The translations under genes and the position numbers were made by a program. Positions 1 through 9,273 of a DNA stretch of 64,000 nt are shown here, one piece after another. Numbering within the stretch: the first letter of the stretch is position 1; every line of letters begins with the position of its first letter. The stretch is from Rhynchopus euleeides (Eukaryota > Euglenozoa > Diplonemea > Diplonemida > Diplonemidae): NCBI GenBank assembly GCA_963210315.1, contig OY723323.1, positions 992,001-1,056,000 on the forward strand. Direction: 5' to 3'. The notes beneath the pieces were generated by a model. The model worked only from the letters and a program-made list of their open reading frames with translations, did not search any database and was not told the origin of the DNA.

Positions 1-1243
1 CCATGGCGTGGCTTGCCATCAGACCCACTACTTCGTCGTAGATTGTGTTCGAGGTGAGGTTGTGGTATGTAGCATTGAAAGACTTTACTTCTGGGGAAGT
101 GTAGCTGTCACGCACGCGGAGGGATGCGAGGGTCGTCGTGAGGGCTTCGTTGTTGCTGCAACAGTACTGTACGTCGTGCAGCAGGCGGCAGAGCATCTCG
201 GTGTTCTGAAGCTGCTTCACCTTAGAGTTGACCCAGGCCCTCTGGTGAGCTGTGGAGCGGATCTCTCCTGCAGTCCCATGTCGGCGCACCGAGTCTTCTC
301 TTGCCAGCCACTGTGCCCACTTCTCGGTGTGCTTCTGTCTCGTTGCCTCGGTGTGCTCCTTCGCGCGGGAGGTGAAGCGGCTCTTCACCTCATTCCATGG
401 CAGGCACCGCCCGACGAAGACACCGCGCTTGCTTGCGTCAAAGCAAGCGCGGCACGCCAGCCCCTCGGGTGTGGGTTTTGCCCACGCGTGGGATTCGCGC
501 AGCATTCCCATCACCCGGCTGTCCCCCTGGATGTCCTCCGGGACATGCACCATCTCGCTGGCGCGGGGGAAGGGCTCGGCAGGCGCATCCAAGCCGACGG
601 GCCCCGCGTACTGCGCCATCAACTTTGCCTCCACGTAGGCGTAGACCTCGTGCTTGTGGAGGGAAGGGTACAGGCAGTCGTTGGAGTTGCGCACGGGGGT
701 GGTGGTGTAGCCCCTCGCGCGTTGGCGCTCATTGGCGATCGCGGCCTCCAGAGCTTCAGCTGATCTCTCCGCATTATCATCAGCTGCCATCTCGACCTCA
801 ACTTGCCGTGCAATCGCAAGATCTGCGACGAGGGCTGGGGCCTGCTGTGTCGGGGCAGGCGCCGGCACGGCCTCGCTCTCCACCAACGGCATTTCGTCTG
901 CCTTTGTCTTTGCCAGTTTGACGAGGCTACTCAGGGGCTTCCTCATATGAGGTGCCACCTCGTCGTCCGCGCGAGCAAGAGCATCGAATGCCTTGCACAG
1001 CGCGACAAGGTGCCTGTTTGAGGCGGCTTGGTGGTTGCTGAAGCCGCGGATCGAGCACTGGTTGCAGAGGAAGGCGTGCAAGTTGGCATATCGGTCTTGC
1101 CCGGGGTACTTGCCCGCCTTCCACTGGTCATACCCAGTGTGATACTGCGGCCCGCCCACCTCCTGCACCGTCCCCCGCACCGCCCTCTGCGATGCAAAGC
1201 CAAACGCGCCCAGCTGGGCCTGATGCGCTCTCCGCTTTGACAT
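1..1243 (-). CDS. Zinc-finger protein, partial, possibly hAT transposase-related
   Basis: An uninterrupted frame runs on the minus strand from ATG at 1243-1241 off the left edge, giving 414 visible codons. Composition is protein-like throughout and the other five frames are poor by comparison. Visible parts are a basic N-terminus, a motif with KYPGQDRYANLHAFLC and a CxxC at residues 60-63 followed by H78 (zinc-finger-like), an Ala/Glu-rich helical linker (about 120-175), and a second Cys cluster (C264, C267, C280, H297). After that comes a helical stretch around KVKQLQNTEMLCRLLHDVQ. The order of a Cys/His finger followed by that helical stretch recalls the N-terminus of hAT-type transposases and their domesticated TTF-finger relatives, but I see no catalytic core because the C-terminus lies outside the window. 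Coding status is fairly sure; family is a guess. Confidence 0.68.
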   Translation of the reverse strand, partial: MSKRRAHQAQLGAFGFASQRAVRGTVQEVGGPQYHTGYDQWKAGKYPGQDRYANLHAFLCNQCSIRGFSNHQAASNRHLVALCKAFDALARADDEVAPHMRKPLSSLVKLAKTKADEMPLVESEAVPAPAPTQQAPALVADLAIARQVEVEMAADDNAERSAEALEAAIANERQRARGYTTTPVRNSNDCLYPSLHKHEVYAYVEAKLMAQYAGPVGLDAPAEPFPRASEMVHVPEDIQGDSRVMGMLRESHAWAKPTPEGLACRACFDASKRGVFVGRCLPWNEVKSRFTSRAKEHTEATRQKHTEKWAQWLAREDSVRRHGTAGEIRSTAHQRAWVNSKVKQLQNTEMLCRLLHDVQYCCSNNEALTTTLASLRVRDSYTSPEVKSFNATYHNLTSNTIYDEVVGLMASHAM

Positions 1244-2309
1244 ATCTTCTTACAGTATGCCTGCAGGCGCGTGGGGGTGTGGGTGTGTCGTGGGTGCCAC
1301 CAGTCAGACACCTGACATGTGAAGGCTCGGTGTGATCCCTACGGAGGACGGTTCTGTGCCAGTTCTGCGGGACCATCACACAATGGAGGATCTCGAAACT
1401 TCAAAACAGAAGAGACCTGCATGACGAGGGCATCACCACCCACCGGGCCCCACCGGGCCACCCGCTAGGTCCATTTTTTCTTCTCCGCTTCTCTGCCTTC
1501 TTTGGACTATTTGAGCTCCGTGCGGATCACGATGGGGTCACTTTCTATTTTTTTCTGGCGTTTTTTCTGACTGTTTTACTGTCCCAAAGTTACAAAAAAA
1601 ACGCCAAAAATGAGACCGGCCTTTTTTTTTTTTTTCAGAAAACCGGGAACCGGGAAACCCTGGTTTTGAAAACCGGAAAACCAGACCTATCTTATCCCCT
1701 GCACATGGTGGACTCCAGCCACCCTAGCGAGTGTCTAAGAGGGAGTCTAAGACTGCAGTCTGTACTGGAGATGCCTCTGTGCAGCGTCACTCGGTGCCAT
1801 CGAATACATGGCGACAGCCCACCAACTCGAGACAGATCTGCTTGTCTGGAGGGCTGAGACGAGAACACGAACGACTTTCAAGCAGCCTTGAAGGTCGCCA
1901 AGCCTATTGGGGGCAACTAACGGATGAGATTTGTTTGTTGCCTGTCGTCACAGCTAGGTGCATCTCCTCGATAACGGAATGTGTACGTACACGACATGAG
2001 CACGTGGTGGTGGGCTTCCAGTCCTGCCCCAGGTGAAGCTGGAGAAGACGGTCGGTCGTGTGATATTGATCCAATGTGCAGAGAGGTGGTCTGGGCTCTA
2101 CGTGGCCGGACACACTGCAGAGATCTCGTGCACCCACTCCACCCACAACGCACACCTGTCACGAGTGGTCGCTCCCCCGTCCTCCTCCACCCTGAAGGTT
2201 GAACCCTCAAGAACCAGCGATCTCCTGCTGGCCGGGATGCGACACAGCGAAGCCTTCCTACTTCCAAGCGAATCCAGACTGCAGGGAACAGATGTTCACT
2301 ACCATGGCC

Positions 2310-2347
2310 TCCGGCGGCTGGGGGGCTCCGCCCCCCAGACCCCCCTG
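2310..2347 (+). repeat. GC-rich hairpin repeat (CTCCGCC family), copy 1
   Basis: It contains a perfect inverted repeat: stem CTGGGGGGC, loop TCC, stem GCCCCCCAG, preceded by CCTCCGGCGG and followed by ACCCCCC. Near-identical copies sit inside the two 9-bp-TSD elements (two each, near 7009, 7180, 7851 and 8028) and near 38835. All follow a short ACAGATnnTCACTACCnTGG leader. Confidence 0.8.
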
Positions 2348-2867
2348 TGTAAAAAAATTGCACCAGACCGGTTTTTTGGCCCAGACCGGCACCCTGGTGC
2401 TAAGAGTCCGTAGAAGAAAAATAGAACCTGATGCGCTTGCCCCACCAAGCAGCCTCAGTACGACAGGACGCGCGCAGGCACCGGGCCCTCTCAGATTCTG
2501 GGAGGGTTTGCGCGGGTCGCGCGCGCCGAAGGCGCGCGCGAAAAATTTTCAAAACCAGAAAAACCGGAAAACGGCGCCAGAAAAAAAGTCTATCTTATAC
2601 CCTGGCTGGATACAATTTCAAAATAAAACATCATGCCTTCACCCCCCGCTCTTTCGTCATTGGCTTGATGAAAAAGACAGGCCGCTGCGTCGTATTTCCT
2701 GACATGCATCGAAGGGTGAAGGCAAAACACTCATTGGGGGCAGGGGGTGGGCTGCAACGGGGTTGACGCGGAAGCTTCACCCTCAAAGTAAAGTGTGAGG
2801 CACTCGCGGAGGAGAGTTGCCGAAGAAGGCTTTTGTGTTTTTTTCTTTGTTCTGTGTCAGTGTTGGA

Positions 2868-2907
2868 CCCCCACCCCCACCCCCACCCCCACCCCCACCC
2901 CCACCCC
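2868..2907 (+). repeat. CCCCCA hexanucleotide array
   Basis: About six tandem CCCCCA units grading into CCCCCT. It resembles C-rich telomere-type repeats in composition but is interstitial and short. Confidence 0.85.
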
Positions 2908-4532
2908 CTCCCCCTCCCCCTCCCGAGAATCGCAACGTTGTTTTTTTGTTGTACGAATCAGAACACGTTCGCATCCACTGCAGTTGATGGTGCTGATGGG
3001 AATATGATAAACAAACAGCACACTTCGATGTGGTGCCGAAACAGGGTGGCTTTCTGTGTGTGTACAGTGAGTGTGTATGGAAGGTTAACGCATGTATCCA
3101 GCCCCGTGGAGACCCCCGAGGCATGGCAGCAGGTCCACCTCTGCTTCTTGTACAGTGTAGAGGGGGAGGGGAAGGGGAGGGGAGGAACATCCCGTTCAGT
3201 TCGCTCGGTGCGCCCTACACTAAACAAAAATGGCAATTGGGCAGGGGTCCCATGTGGCGTTCGTCATACCGCAACACGTTGTCAAGAAGTAACGGAAGTT
3301 GCAGTGTAGCAAAAAGGTTGACGTGTGTGTGTTGGGGTGTTGTGTGAAGGGTGGCTTTCGCTCCGGAAGTGCAGTGGACATGTGTGAGGCTGCCCTCACG
3401 ATGCGGGGGACAAGCTTTTGGCACATGGTAAAATATATTGCAGCACCCTCGGTGCGGAGGTCCGCCCTTGCCACACCCCCAGCCCCCCCCCCCCCCCCAC
3501 CCCCCTCCCCCTTTTCCGCCAGAAATGCGAATAATGAGGAATACGGAATGACATAGATCACTACCAAATCACTGCCCTCAGAACCACGGCTGTTCGCTCG
3601 AGACACGGGCTGGCTGTAAACTCGTGTCGGGGACAACAACGAAGGCGCCTTACATTCAGCTCAGACACACCCTGACTGCCGGCAGGGGGAGAGTCGACCT
3701 GTGTGACCGCTGACAAAAAAGATGCAACGCCGTGCTCCAGAAGAACCAGAACCAGCAGCCCCCACCCCCCACGGGGCGAGGGGGGCTGCGACGAGCATGC
3801 AAGGCGAAAAAGTCGTACCGGTTGCACAAAACAAAACAAAACAAAAAAGGAAGCCCGGCAGATTCCCTTTTTTTTCAAATCGGCACACTCCGATGATTCA
3901 AATCCGCCATATCCGTTGATTCGGCAATCCCTCCCGAAGCCATATGGCATATACACACACATGACCCTTTGATGTGAATCCCCACAGCCAGCATACGATG
4001 CATCAAAAAACCCCTACCTTCCCCCCCCCCCCCCCCTGCCCGCCGCATCTCGTCTTCTTCTGTTCCGTTCCGTTCTGTTTCCGTTCAAGCCAACACAAAA
4101 TAGACCCACGTATGGTGTCCCTGAGCCCATTTTAACGTAGCTCTACGTCGCTGATCACATCATGCCTGCACCAATGGTTTGTCACAAATAATGTAAATCC
4201 GCAGCCATCGGGAAGGGGGGCGGGGGGGATATCCGTTCGGCTTTCAAAAGAAAATGGCACATTCGTGCTGTGTCAACGAATGTCTCTGGTGTTCAGATCT
4301 CTCTCTCGCGCGCTCTCCCGAATCCATGAAGGCCAGCAACCCCCGCCCCTGCCCCTGCCCCCGCCCCTACTCTGCCATCTCACCAATTGATCGGGGCAGG
4401 GGGTTCCCTGCAATGTGCCACCACCATTACGGAGTGAGTTCCAACCCCCCACCCCAGTGCGCCTAAATGCCCTGCCGGACCACCACCGTATCCTCTCTCC
4501 GCCACAGGTCCAGCCGCACGACACAAGGCAGA

Positions 4533-6249
4533 ATGGTGCCGTCGATGCACGATGCTGGGTACGGGAGTGACTCTGACAATGAGATTCCGCCCGAGAGCTT
4601 TATGACGGGAGGCGAGCCCGCGGCAGCTCCTGCAGCTGGTAAGGCAGCAGAGCTCGCTGGTTCGGTCGATCTGGTATGCGGCACAGGCGTGTTGTGTGGA
4701 CAGTGGATGCAGCACCAGAGCTCGCTCGGTGCGACTTGCAGTCAGCTCAAAAAAATATTAACGTGTGTGTGCGGCGCAGAGGAGATCCCCCCCCCCCCCC
4801 TGCAAGAGCAGGGGGGTCTTGTTTTCCGCCTCTCTCGTCTTTAATACATTCACGCCACCACCGCCGCCACCCCACCCCCTCTCTCTCTCTACACAGACGC
4901 TTCTCGCCTCTGCCCCGGCATGGGACCTTTCCAAGCTTCTGATGGACCACTCGGCAGGCTCGATGGAGAACGTGCCTGAGATCTCCGCCGCAGACATGGA
5001 GAGTCTACGGCGCCAGTGCTCCTCGGCGCCTGCGGTGCTGACGGAGCTGGACCTGGAGACGCTGAAGAAGCAGCTCGCCAGCGCAGACCTGGGGAGCCTG
5101 ATGAAGAACAGCAGCGCGTCCCCCGCTCTGAAGGCCGCAGACGCGGTGGCAGGGTCGAAGTGGATGGACCAGCTCGGCCTGCTCGAAGGTCAGCAGACTG
5201 GCCAGCAGATGGAGCAGGCGCCCACAGCGGAGGTCACAAGCGCAGAGCCCCGCCCGATCTCGGCACGCCCCGAGCACACCCACAAGGGTGCAGCGCCTGC
5301 GGAAGCCGCACCCGCCGCAAAACAGCCGAAACAGCAGAAGCAGAAGCAGGCCAAGGCACAGCAGCAGCAGCGCCCCCTCCCCCCGACCATCGGTGCTGCG
5401 GACTTCGGGATGGGCCCCAGCGGGATGTTCGGCACACCTGGCACTGCCGGGCTCCAGACCAGCGAGGCCTGGGCGGCACCTCTCCAGGGAGGCCCCAACG
5501 CTGCCCTCTGGGGCGGGATGCCTCTGGCAGGCGCCGCCGGCGGTGCTCCCGGAGGGGGGTTCAACGGGTTCATGGGGGGGAACCCGCAGATGATGGCCAA
5601 CCCTGGGTTTGACTACCAGCAGCAGCAGCAGATGGCGTACCCCGGGTATGCCGCGCCCATGATGGGCATGGCCTCCCGCCCCATGGGAGGCGTCAACGCG
5701 GCGGCGGCTGCAGCGGCAGCGCAGTTCGGCGGTGTCGGGGGGCTTGGGGGTGGCGTGCCGCAGATGGGTGCAGGGGCGGAGTACCACATGCGGCAGCAGC
5801 GGGGCATTCCGCAGCAGCAGCAGCAGCAGGCTGTGTTCCAGCAGGGGGGCCCGCAGGCGGTGGGTGGGAAGGGTGGTGCGCGTGGCGGTGTGCAGCAGGG
5901 TGCGGTGGTGGGCGGGGGAGCGGCGGGTGCCGGCGGCCCCGGGCAGGGGCGCCGCCCGCGGACCGAGGCGACCCGGGTGAGGCCGTGCGCCCACAACCAG
6001 TGGGAGCGGATCAGCAAGAAGAAGCATTCCATCTCCCTGCGCTGCCGGATCTGCCGGGCCTGCTGGAAGACTCGCCTGGAGTTCTTCTCGAAGTGTGCCG
6101 AGTTCTACGCAGGGTCGTGTGAGCTGGGCGACCAGTGCCCGCACCCACACATCTACAGCAAGGCGGCCGAGAAGCACCAGCTCCTGAAGAAGCAGCAGGC
6201 TGAGGATGGGGAAGGCAGCGAAGAAGATGCCTCTGATGCAGACAACTAG
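4533..6249 (+). CDS. CCCH zinc-finger protein with Q/G-rich body (two exons)
   Basis: Proposed exons are 4533-4673 and 4897-6249, with intron 4674-4896. The donor reads CTG|GTATGC and the acceptor lies after a CT-rich tract ending ACACAG. The exons join in phase 0 to give about 498 residues starting MVPSMHDAGYGSDSD. The body is rich in Gln, Gly, Ala and Met. The C-terminus has a RPCAHNQWERISKKKHSISL segment, a CRICRAC cluster, then a textbook CCCH finger with spacing C-x7-C-x5-C-x3-H (KCAEFYAGSCELGDQCPHPH), and ends in an acidic tail. CCCH fingers usually bind single-stranded RNA, so an RNA-binding regulator is likely. The Q/G-rich body could favour condensate or ribonucleoprotein assembly (inference). 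The frame also stays open upstream of exon 2 into the intron, so an unspliced start inside the intron cannot be excluded. Confidence 0.72.
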
Positions 6250-6676
6250 AGCAGAAATAGGGTGTGAAGGTGGTGGTGGTGGTGTGGGGCGTGCCTTGCC
6301 GCTCTTCCGGGGGGGTGGGGGGGATGGAATTTTCGTTTTCAAAAATAATTGGTGCGAACCGACGCGCCAAAAAAATGATAAAAAGGCGCACCGTTTTCCC
6401 GGCACCCGCAGCGGAGTCACCCCACTCCCACCCCCGCCCACTCGATCTGTCTTTTTTTGCGTTGTGATTTTTTTTCCCGAAACAATAGTTGCCGTGTCCT
6501 GTGGGGGAGGAGGGGAGGGGGATCTCGCGGCGCAGACAAGGCAACGTTTTTTTATCATATTTTCTGAGGCCATTTAAGACAAGCAAGAAGGGTGGGGGGC
6601 GGGGGGTGTGGCGGGCGACAGCCCCCACTCCCCCCGCCCCCCGCCCCTGCCCCCCCCCCCCCCCCCGCCCCCCTGG

Positions 6677-6685
6677 GGGCTTTTG
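6677..6685. repeat. 9-bp target duplication of element 1 (left)
   Basis: GGGCTTTTG at 6677-6685 recurs exactly at 7554-7562 on the other side of the element. Confidence 0.85.
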
Positions 6686-7553
6686 CAGGCATGTCGCTAA
6701 GCGTCGACCGTCGACCCAGTGATTTTGGGTTTCCCCCCCCATAAAAAAGCGTCGACCCAGCGTCGACCCAGTGGACTGGGTTGACGCTTGGTCGAGGCTT
6801 GGAGCGTCGACCTAGTGGAACTGGGTTGCCATTCAAGCCTGGACCAAGCGTCAACCCATTTATTACACTGGGTCGACGCTAACCTAGCGTTGGCCCGGTT
6901 ACACTGGGTCGACGCTCACCAAGCGTCGACCAAGCGTCAACCCACTTTCACTGGGTCGACGTCGAAGAGAGTATGGTTTTGCAGGAACAGATGCTCACTA
7001 CCGTGGCCTCCGGCGGCTGGGGGGCTCCGCCCCCCAGACCCCCCTGTGGCGTATGTCTCGTACTCAAGTCATTCGATTCCCATCAGGTCAGGGAATCCAC
7101 CCACTCCAGTAGCCTCAGGAGGACGCAGCCAACTCACACAGAATCTGTACGCCCACAATGAACAGATGCTCACTACCGTGGCCTCCGGCGGATGGGGGGC
7201 TCTGCCCCCCAGACCCCCCATCTCGCGTGCCCGTCTAGTAACCAAGTCCTTGCGCTTTGACGGCCGTGACATATCAGGGGGCAGCGTCGAAATCATGGTC
7301 CCGAAAGCCATTTTTTGGTTTCCTCCGGCACCCGACGGCGCGAGCGGGAGAGGAACCACGGAAGGAACCCAGCGCCTCACACCGTGCCCACCTAGTGGTC
7401 CACCGATGGGAAAATTCAAAATTTGGCAACACGAGCGCGCGCGAAGCGCGCGCGAGAAAAATTGACCCCTAGTGTTTTCCCCCCTGATCCCCCCCCAAAA
7501 CAGGAGCGTCAACCCACCAAATCTCCAAAATCGAAAAGTTAGCGACAGGCCTG
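6686..7553. mobile_element. Non-autonomous TIR element, Mutator-like (copy 1)
   Basis: 868 bp. The left end is CAGGCATGTCGCTAA; the right end is the inverse, with one mismatch (TTAGCGACAGGCCTG). It is flanked by the exact 9-bp duplication GGGCTTTTG. Short TIRs with 9-bp duplications are typical of Mutator-like DNA transposons. The interior has a cluster of GCGTCGACCCAGTG-type direct and inverted sub-repeats (about 6700-6965), two copies of the GC hairpin repeat and a GCGCGCGC-GAA-GCGCGCGC palindrome near 7435. I see no transposase, so movement would need help in trans. Confidence 0.75.
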
Positions 7554-7565
7554 GGGCTTTTGTGC

Positions 7566-8394
7566 CAGGCATGTCGCTAAGCGTCGACCGTCGACCCAGT
7601 GATTTTGGGTTTCCCCCCCCATAAAAAAGCGTCGACCCAGCGTCGACCCAGTGGACTGGGTTGACGCTTGGTCGAGGCTTGGAGCGTCGACCCAGTGGAA
7701 CTGGGTTGCCATTCAAGCCTGGACCAAGCGTCAACCCATTTATTACACTGGGTCGACGCTCACCAAGCGTCGACCAAGCGTCAACCCACTTTCACTGGGT
7801 CGACGTCGAAGAGAGTATGGTGTTGCAGGAACAGATGCTCACTACCGTGCCTCCGGCGGCTGGGGGGCTCCGCCCCCCAGACCCCCCTGTGGCGTATGTC
7901 TCGTACTCAAGTCATTTGATTCCCACCGGGTCAGGGAATCCAACCACTCCAGTCGCCTCAGGGGGACGCAGCCAACTCACACAGAATCTGTACGCCCACA
8001 ATAAACAGATGTTCACTACCGTGGCCTCCGGCGGCTGGGGGGCTCCGCCCCCCAGACCCCCCATCTCGCGTGCCCGTCTAGTAACCAAGTCCTTGCGCTT
8101 TGACGGCCGTGGCATATCAGGGGGCAGCGTCGAAATCATGGTCCCGAAAGCCATTTTTTGGTTTCCTCCGGCACCCGACGGCGCGAGCGGGAGAGGAACC
8201 ACGGAAGGAACCCAGCGCCTCACACCGTGCCCGCCTAGTGGTCCACCGATGGGAAAATTCGGCAACAACACGAGCGCGCGCGAAGCGCGCGCGAGAAAAA
8301 TTGACCCCTAGTGTTTTTCCCCCTGATCCCCCCCCCCAAAACAGGAGCGTCAACCCACCAAATCTCCAAAATCGAAAAGTTAGCGACAGGCCTG
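7566..8394. mobile_element. Non-autonomous TIR element, Mutator-like (copy 2)
   Basis: 829 bp, a close sibling of the element immediately to its left, with the same 15-bp ends. It is flanked by the exact 9-bp duplication CTTTTGTGC (7557-7565 and 8395-8403). It lacks about 40 bp of the sub-repeat cluster present in copy 1, so the copies differ by sub-repeat number. It has no coding capacity I can support. Confidence 0.75.
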
Positions 8395-8596
8395 CTTTTG
8401 TGCGGTGTGCCGCGTGGATGGCAAGATCTGCGACACATCTGTCACATCAGCCACCGCAAAAACAGCATGACTGAGACAGCCAAATGAAGACGGCGTAAAG
8501 CCCCCCCATACCCACTCCCCCCACACCCCCCCAGCACTCCCAGCAGATGTTCATATCACCACGGTTTCGTTACTGGTGCCCCTGACGACCCCATAT

Positions 8597-8620
8597 TGCG
8601 TAGTTTGTGCGTAGTGAAAA
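8597..8620. repeat. Direct repeat flanking a 0.9-kb block (left)
   Basis: GCGTAGTTTGTGCGTAGTG plus an A-run recurs at about 9533-9555. Next to these are inverted copies of a TGGTGCCCCTGA motif (near 8572 and 9566). The pair brackets the fragmentary gene at 8669-9273, as if this block had been inserted or duplicated as a unit. Confidence 0.5.
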
Positions 8621-8668
8621 GGGGGGGGGGGGGTCTCATTTTTTGATTTACTCAGCCATTCTCTGTCT

Positions 8669-8845
8669 CTATGCCGGGACCCCAAACTCAAGGAGTTCTT
8701 GCTGTTCCGGGGTCAGTGAGGGTGCAGGCGCTTCAGGTGCTGCAGGTGCTGCAGGTTCTTCAGGTGCTGCAGCGCTGGCAGCCTTCGGTGCGGGTTTCGA
8801 CGCAGTCTTTGCAGGTCTCTTTGGGGGTGCCCTTTGGCGCGGTGC
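8669..8845 (-). CDS. Pro/Ala-rich C-terminal exon fragment
   Basis: An open minus-strand segment ends in a stop at 8669. Its translation is rich in Ala, Pro and Lys and ends ...TPEQQELLEFGVPA. A possible acceptor (GAAGCAG|GC) lies at 8846. It may be the last exon of the gene whose other exon is at 8994-9273, but the phases of the obvious donor and acceptor do not match, so the junction is unresolved. The separating stretch holds a tandemly duplicated 47-bp segment and a terminal-repeat fragment of the YR retroelement family. Confidence 0.35.
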   Translation of the reverse strand, partial: APRQRAPPKRPAKTASKPAPKAASAAAPEEPAAPAAPEAPAPSLTPEQQELLEFGVPA

Positions 8846-8911
8846 CTGCTTCAGCTCGTCGGGTGGAAGCATCAACGCATCATTAAGCGGTGCCTGCTTC
8901 AGCTCCTCCGG

Positions 8912-8967
8912 GTGGAAGCGTCAACGCATCATTAAGGAAGAAGGAAGCACAGTTGCTACGCTTTTTT
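8912..8967 (+). repeat. Solo end fragment of the YR-element terminal repeat
   Basis: It begins GTGGAAGCGTCAACGCATC and continues through the AAGAAGGAAGCAC block to GCTACGCTTTT, matching the B-type terminal repeat of the retroelement at 14.2-18.9 kb. Confidence 0.75.
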
Positions 8968-8993
8968 GCAGCTGCAGGAAACGACACCATACC

Positions 8994-9273
8994 CAACAAC
9001 AATCCCCAGACCGTCGAGGGAGAGTGGGCGCCTGGATCCCGTGACACAGATCTCTAGTGCCGTTGTGATCCCCTCGGATAACGTCTCCTGGACGTTGTCA
9101 GCGGAGGTTGCCTGTGTGGCGGTGACCTCCGTATACCCCGCGGGATCCAGTGCCAGTAGCGCCTTCTTCAGCTTTTCGTCGACCCCTCGGCCGACGCTCT
9201 CCTTGATGTCAAGGGCCACCTTCAGGGTGGCACCTCGCAGCGCCCTGAAGGCTGTGATCGTATCATCATTCAC
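8994..9273 (-). CDS. Exon of an unrecognised helical protein
   Basis: About 93 codons of protein-like sequence, VNDDTITAFRALRGATLKV followed by a charged helical stretch (DIKESVGRGVDEKLKKALLA) and a Thr/Ala-rich segment. There is no in-frame ATG at its start, so it is probably an internal exon. A GTATGG donor on the minus strand lies at 8992-8987, similar to the GTATGC donors of two better-supported introns here. No family recognised. Confidence 0.4.

Larger units (their letters stand above)
1244..4532. other. Spacer without a supported gene
   Basis: About 3.3 kb of low-complexity DNA. It holds A/T and C/G homopolymers, a CCCCCA hexamer array, one copy of the GC hairpin repeat near 2310-2347, and scattered short open frames in several phases with Pro/Gly/Cys-biased translations. 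None has a plausible domain or codon bias like the genes on either side. Confidence 0.6.

Noticed and set aside
8-921. Plus-strand frames of 251 and 174 codons at the left edge
   Set aside because: They lie opposite the long minus-strand frame and have Arg/Pro/Gly-biased shadow composition.
2868-2907. Telomere
   Set aside because: The CCCCCA array is short and interstitial, and spacer with further genes continues on both sides.
5005-6573. 522-codon minus-strand frame under the CCCH gene
   Set aside because: Leu/Arg/His-rich antisense of the Q/G-rich coding sequence; no domains.
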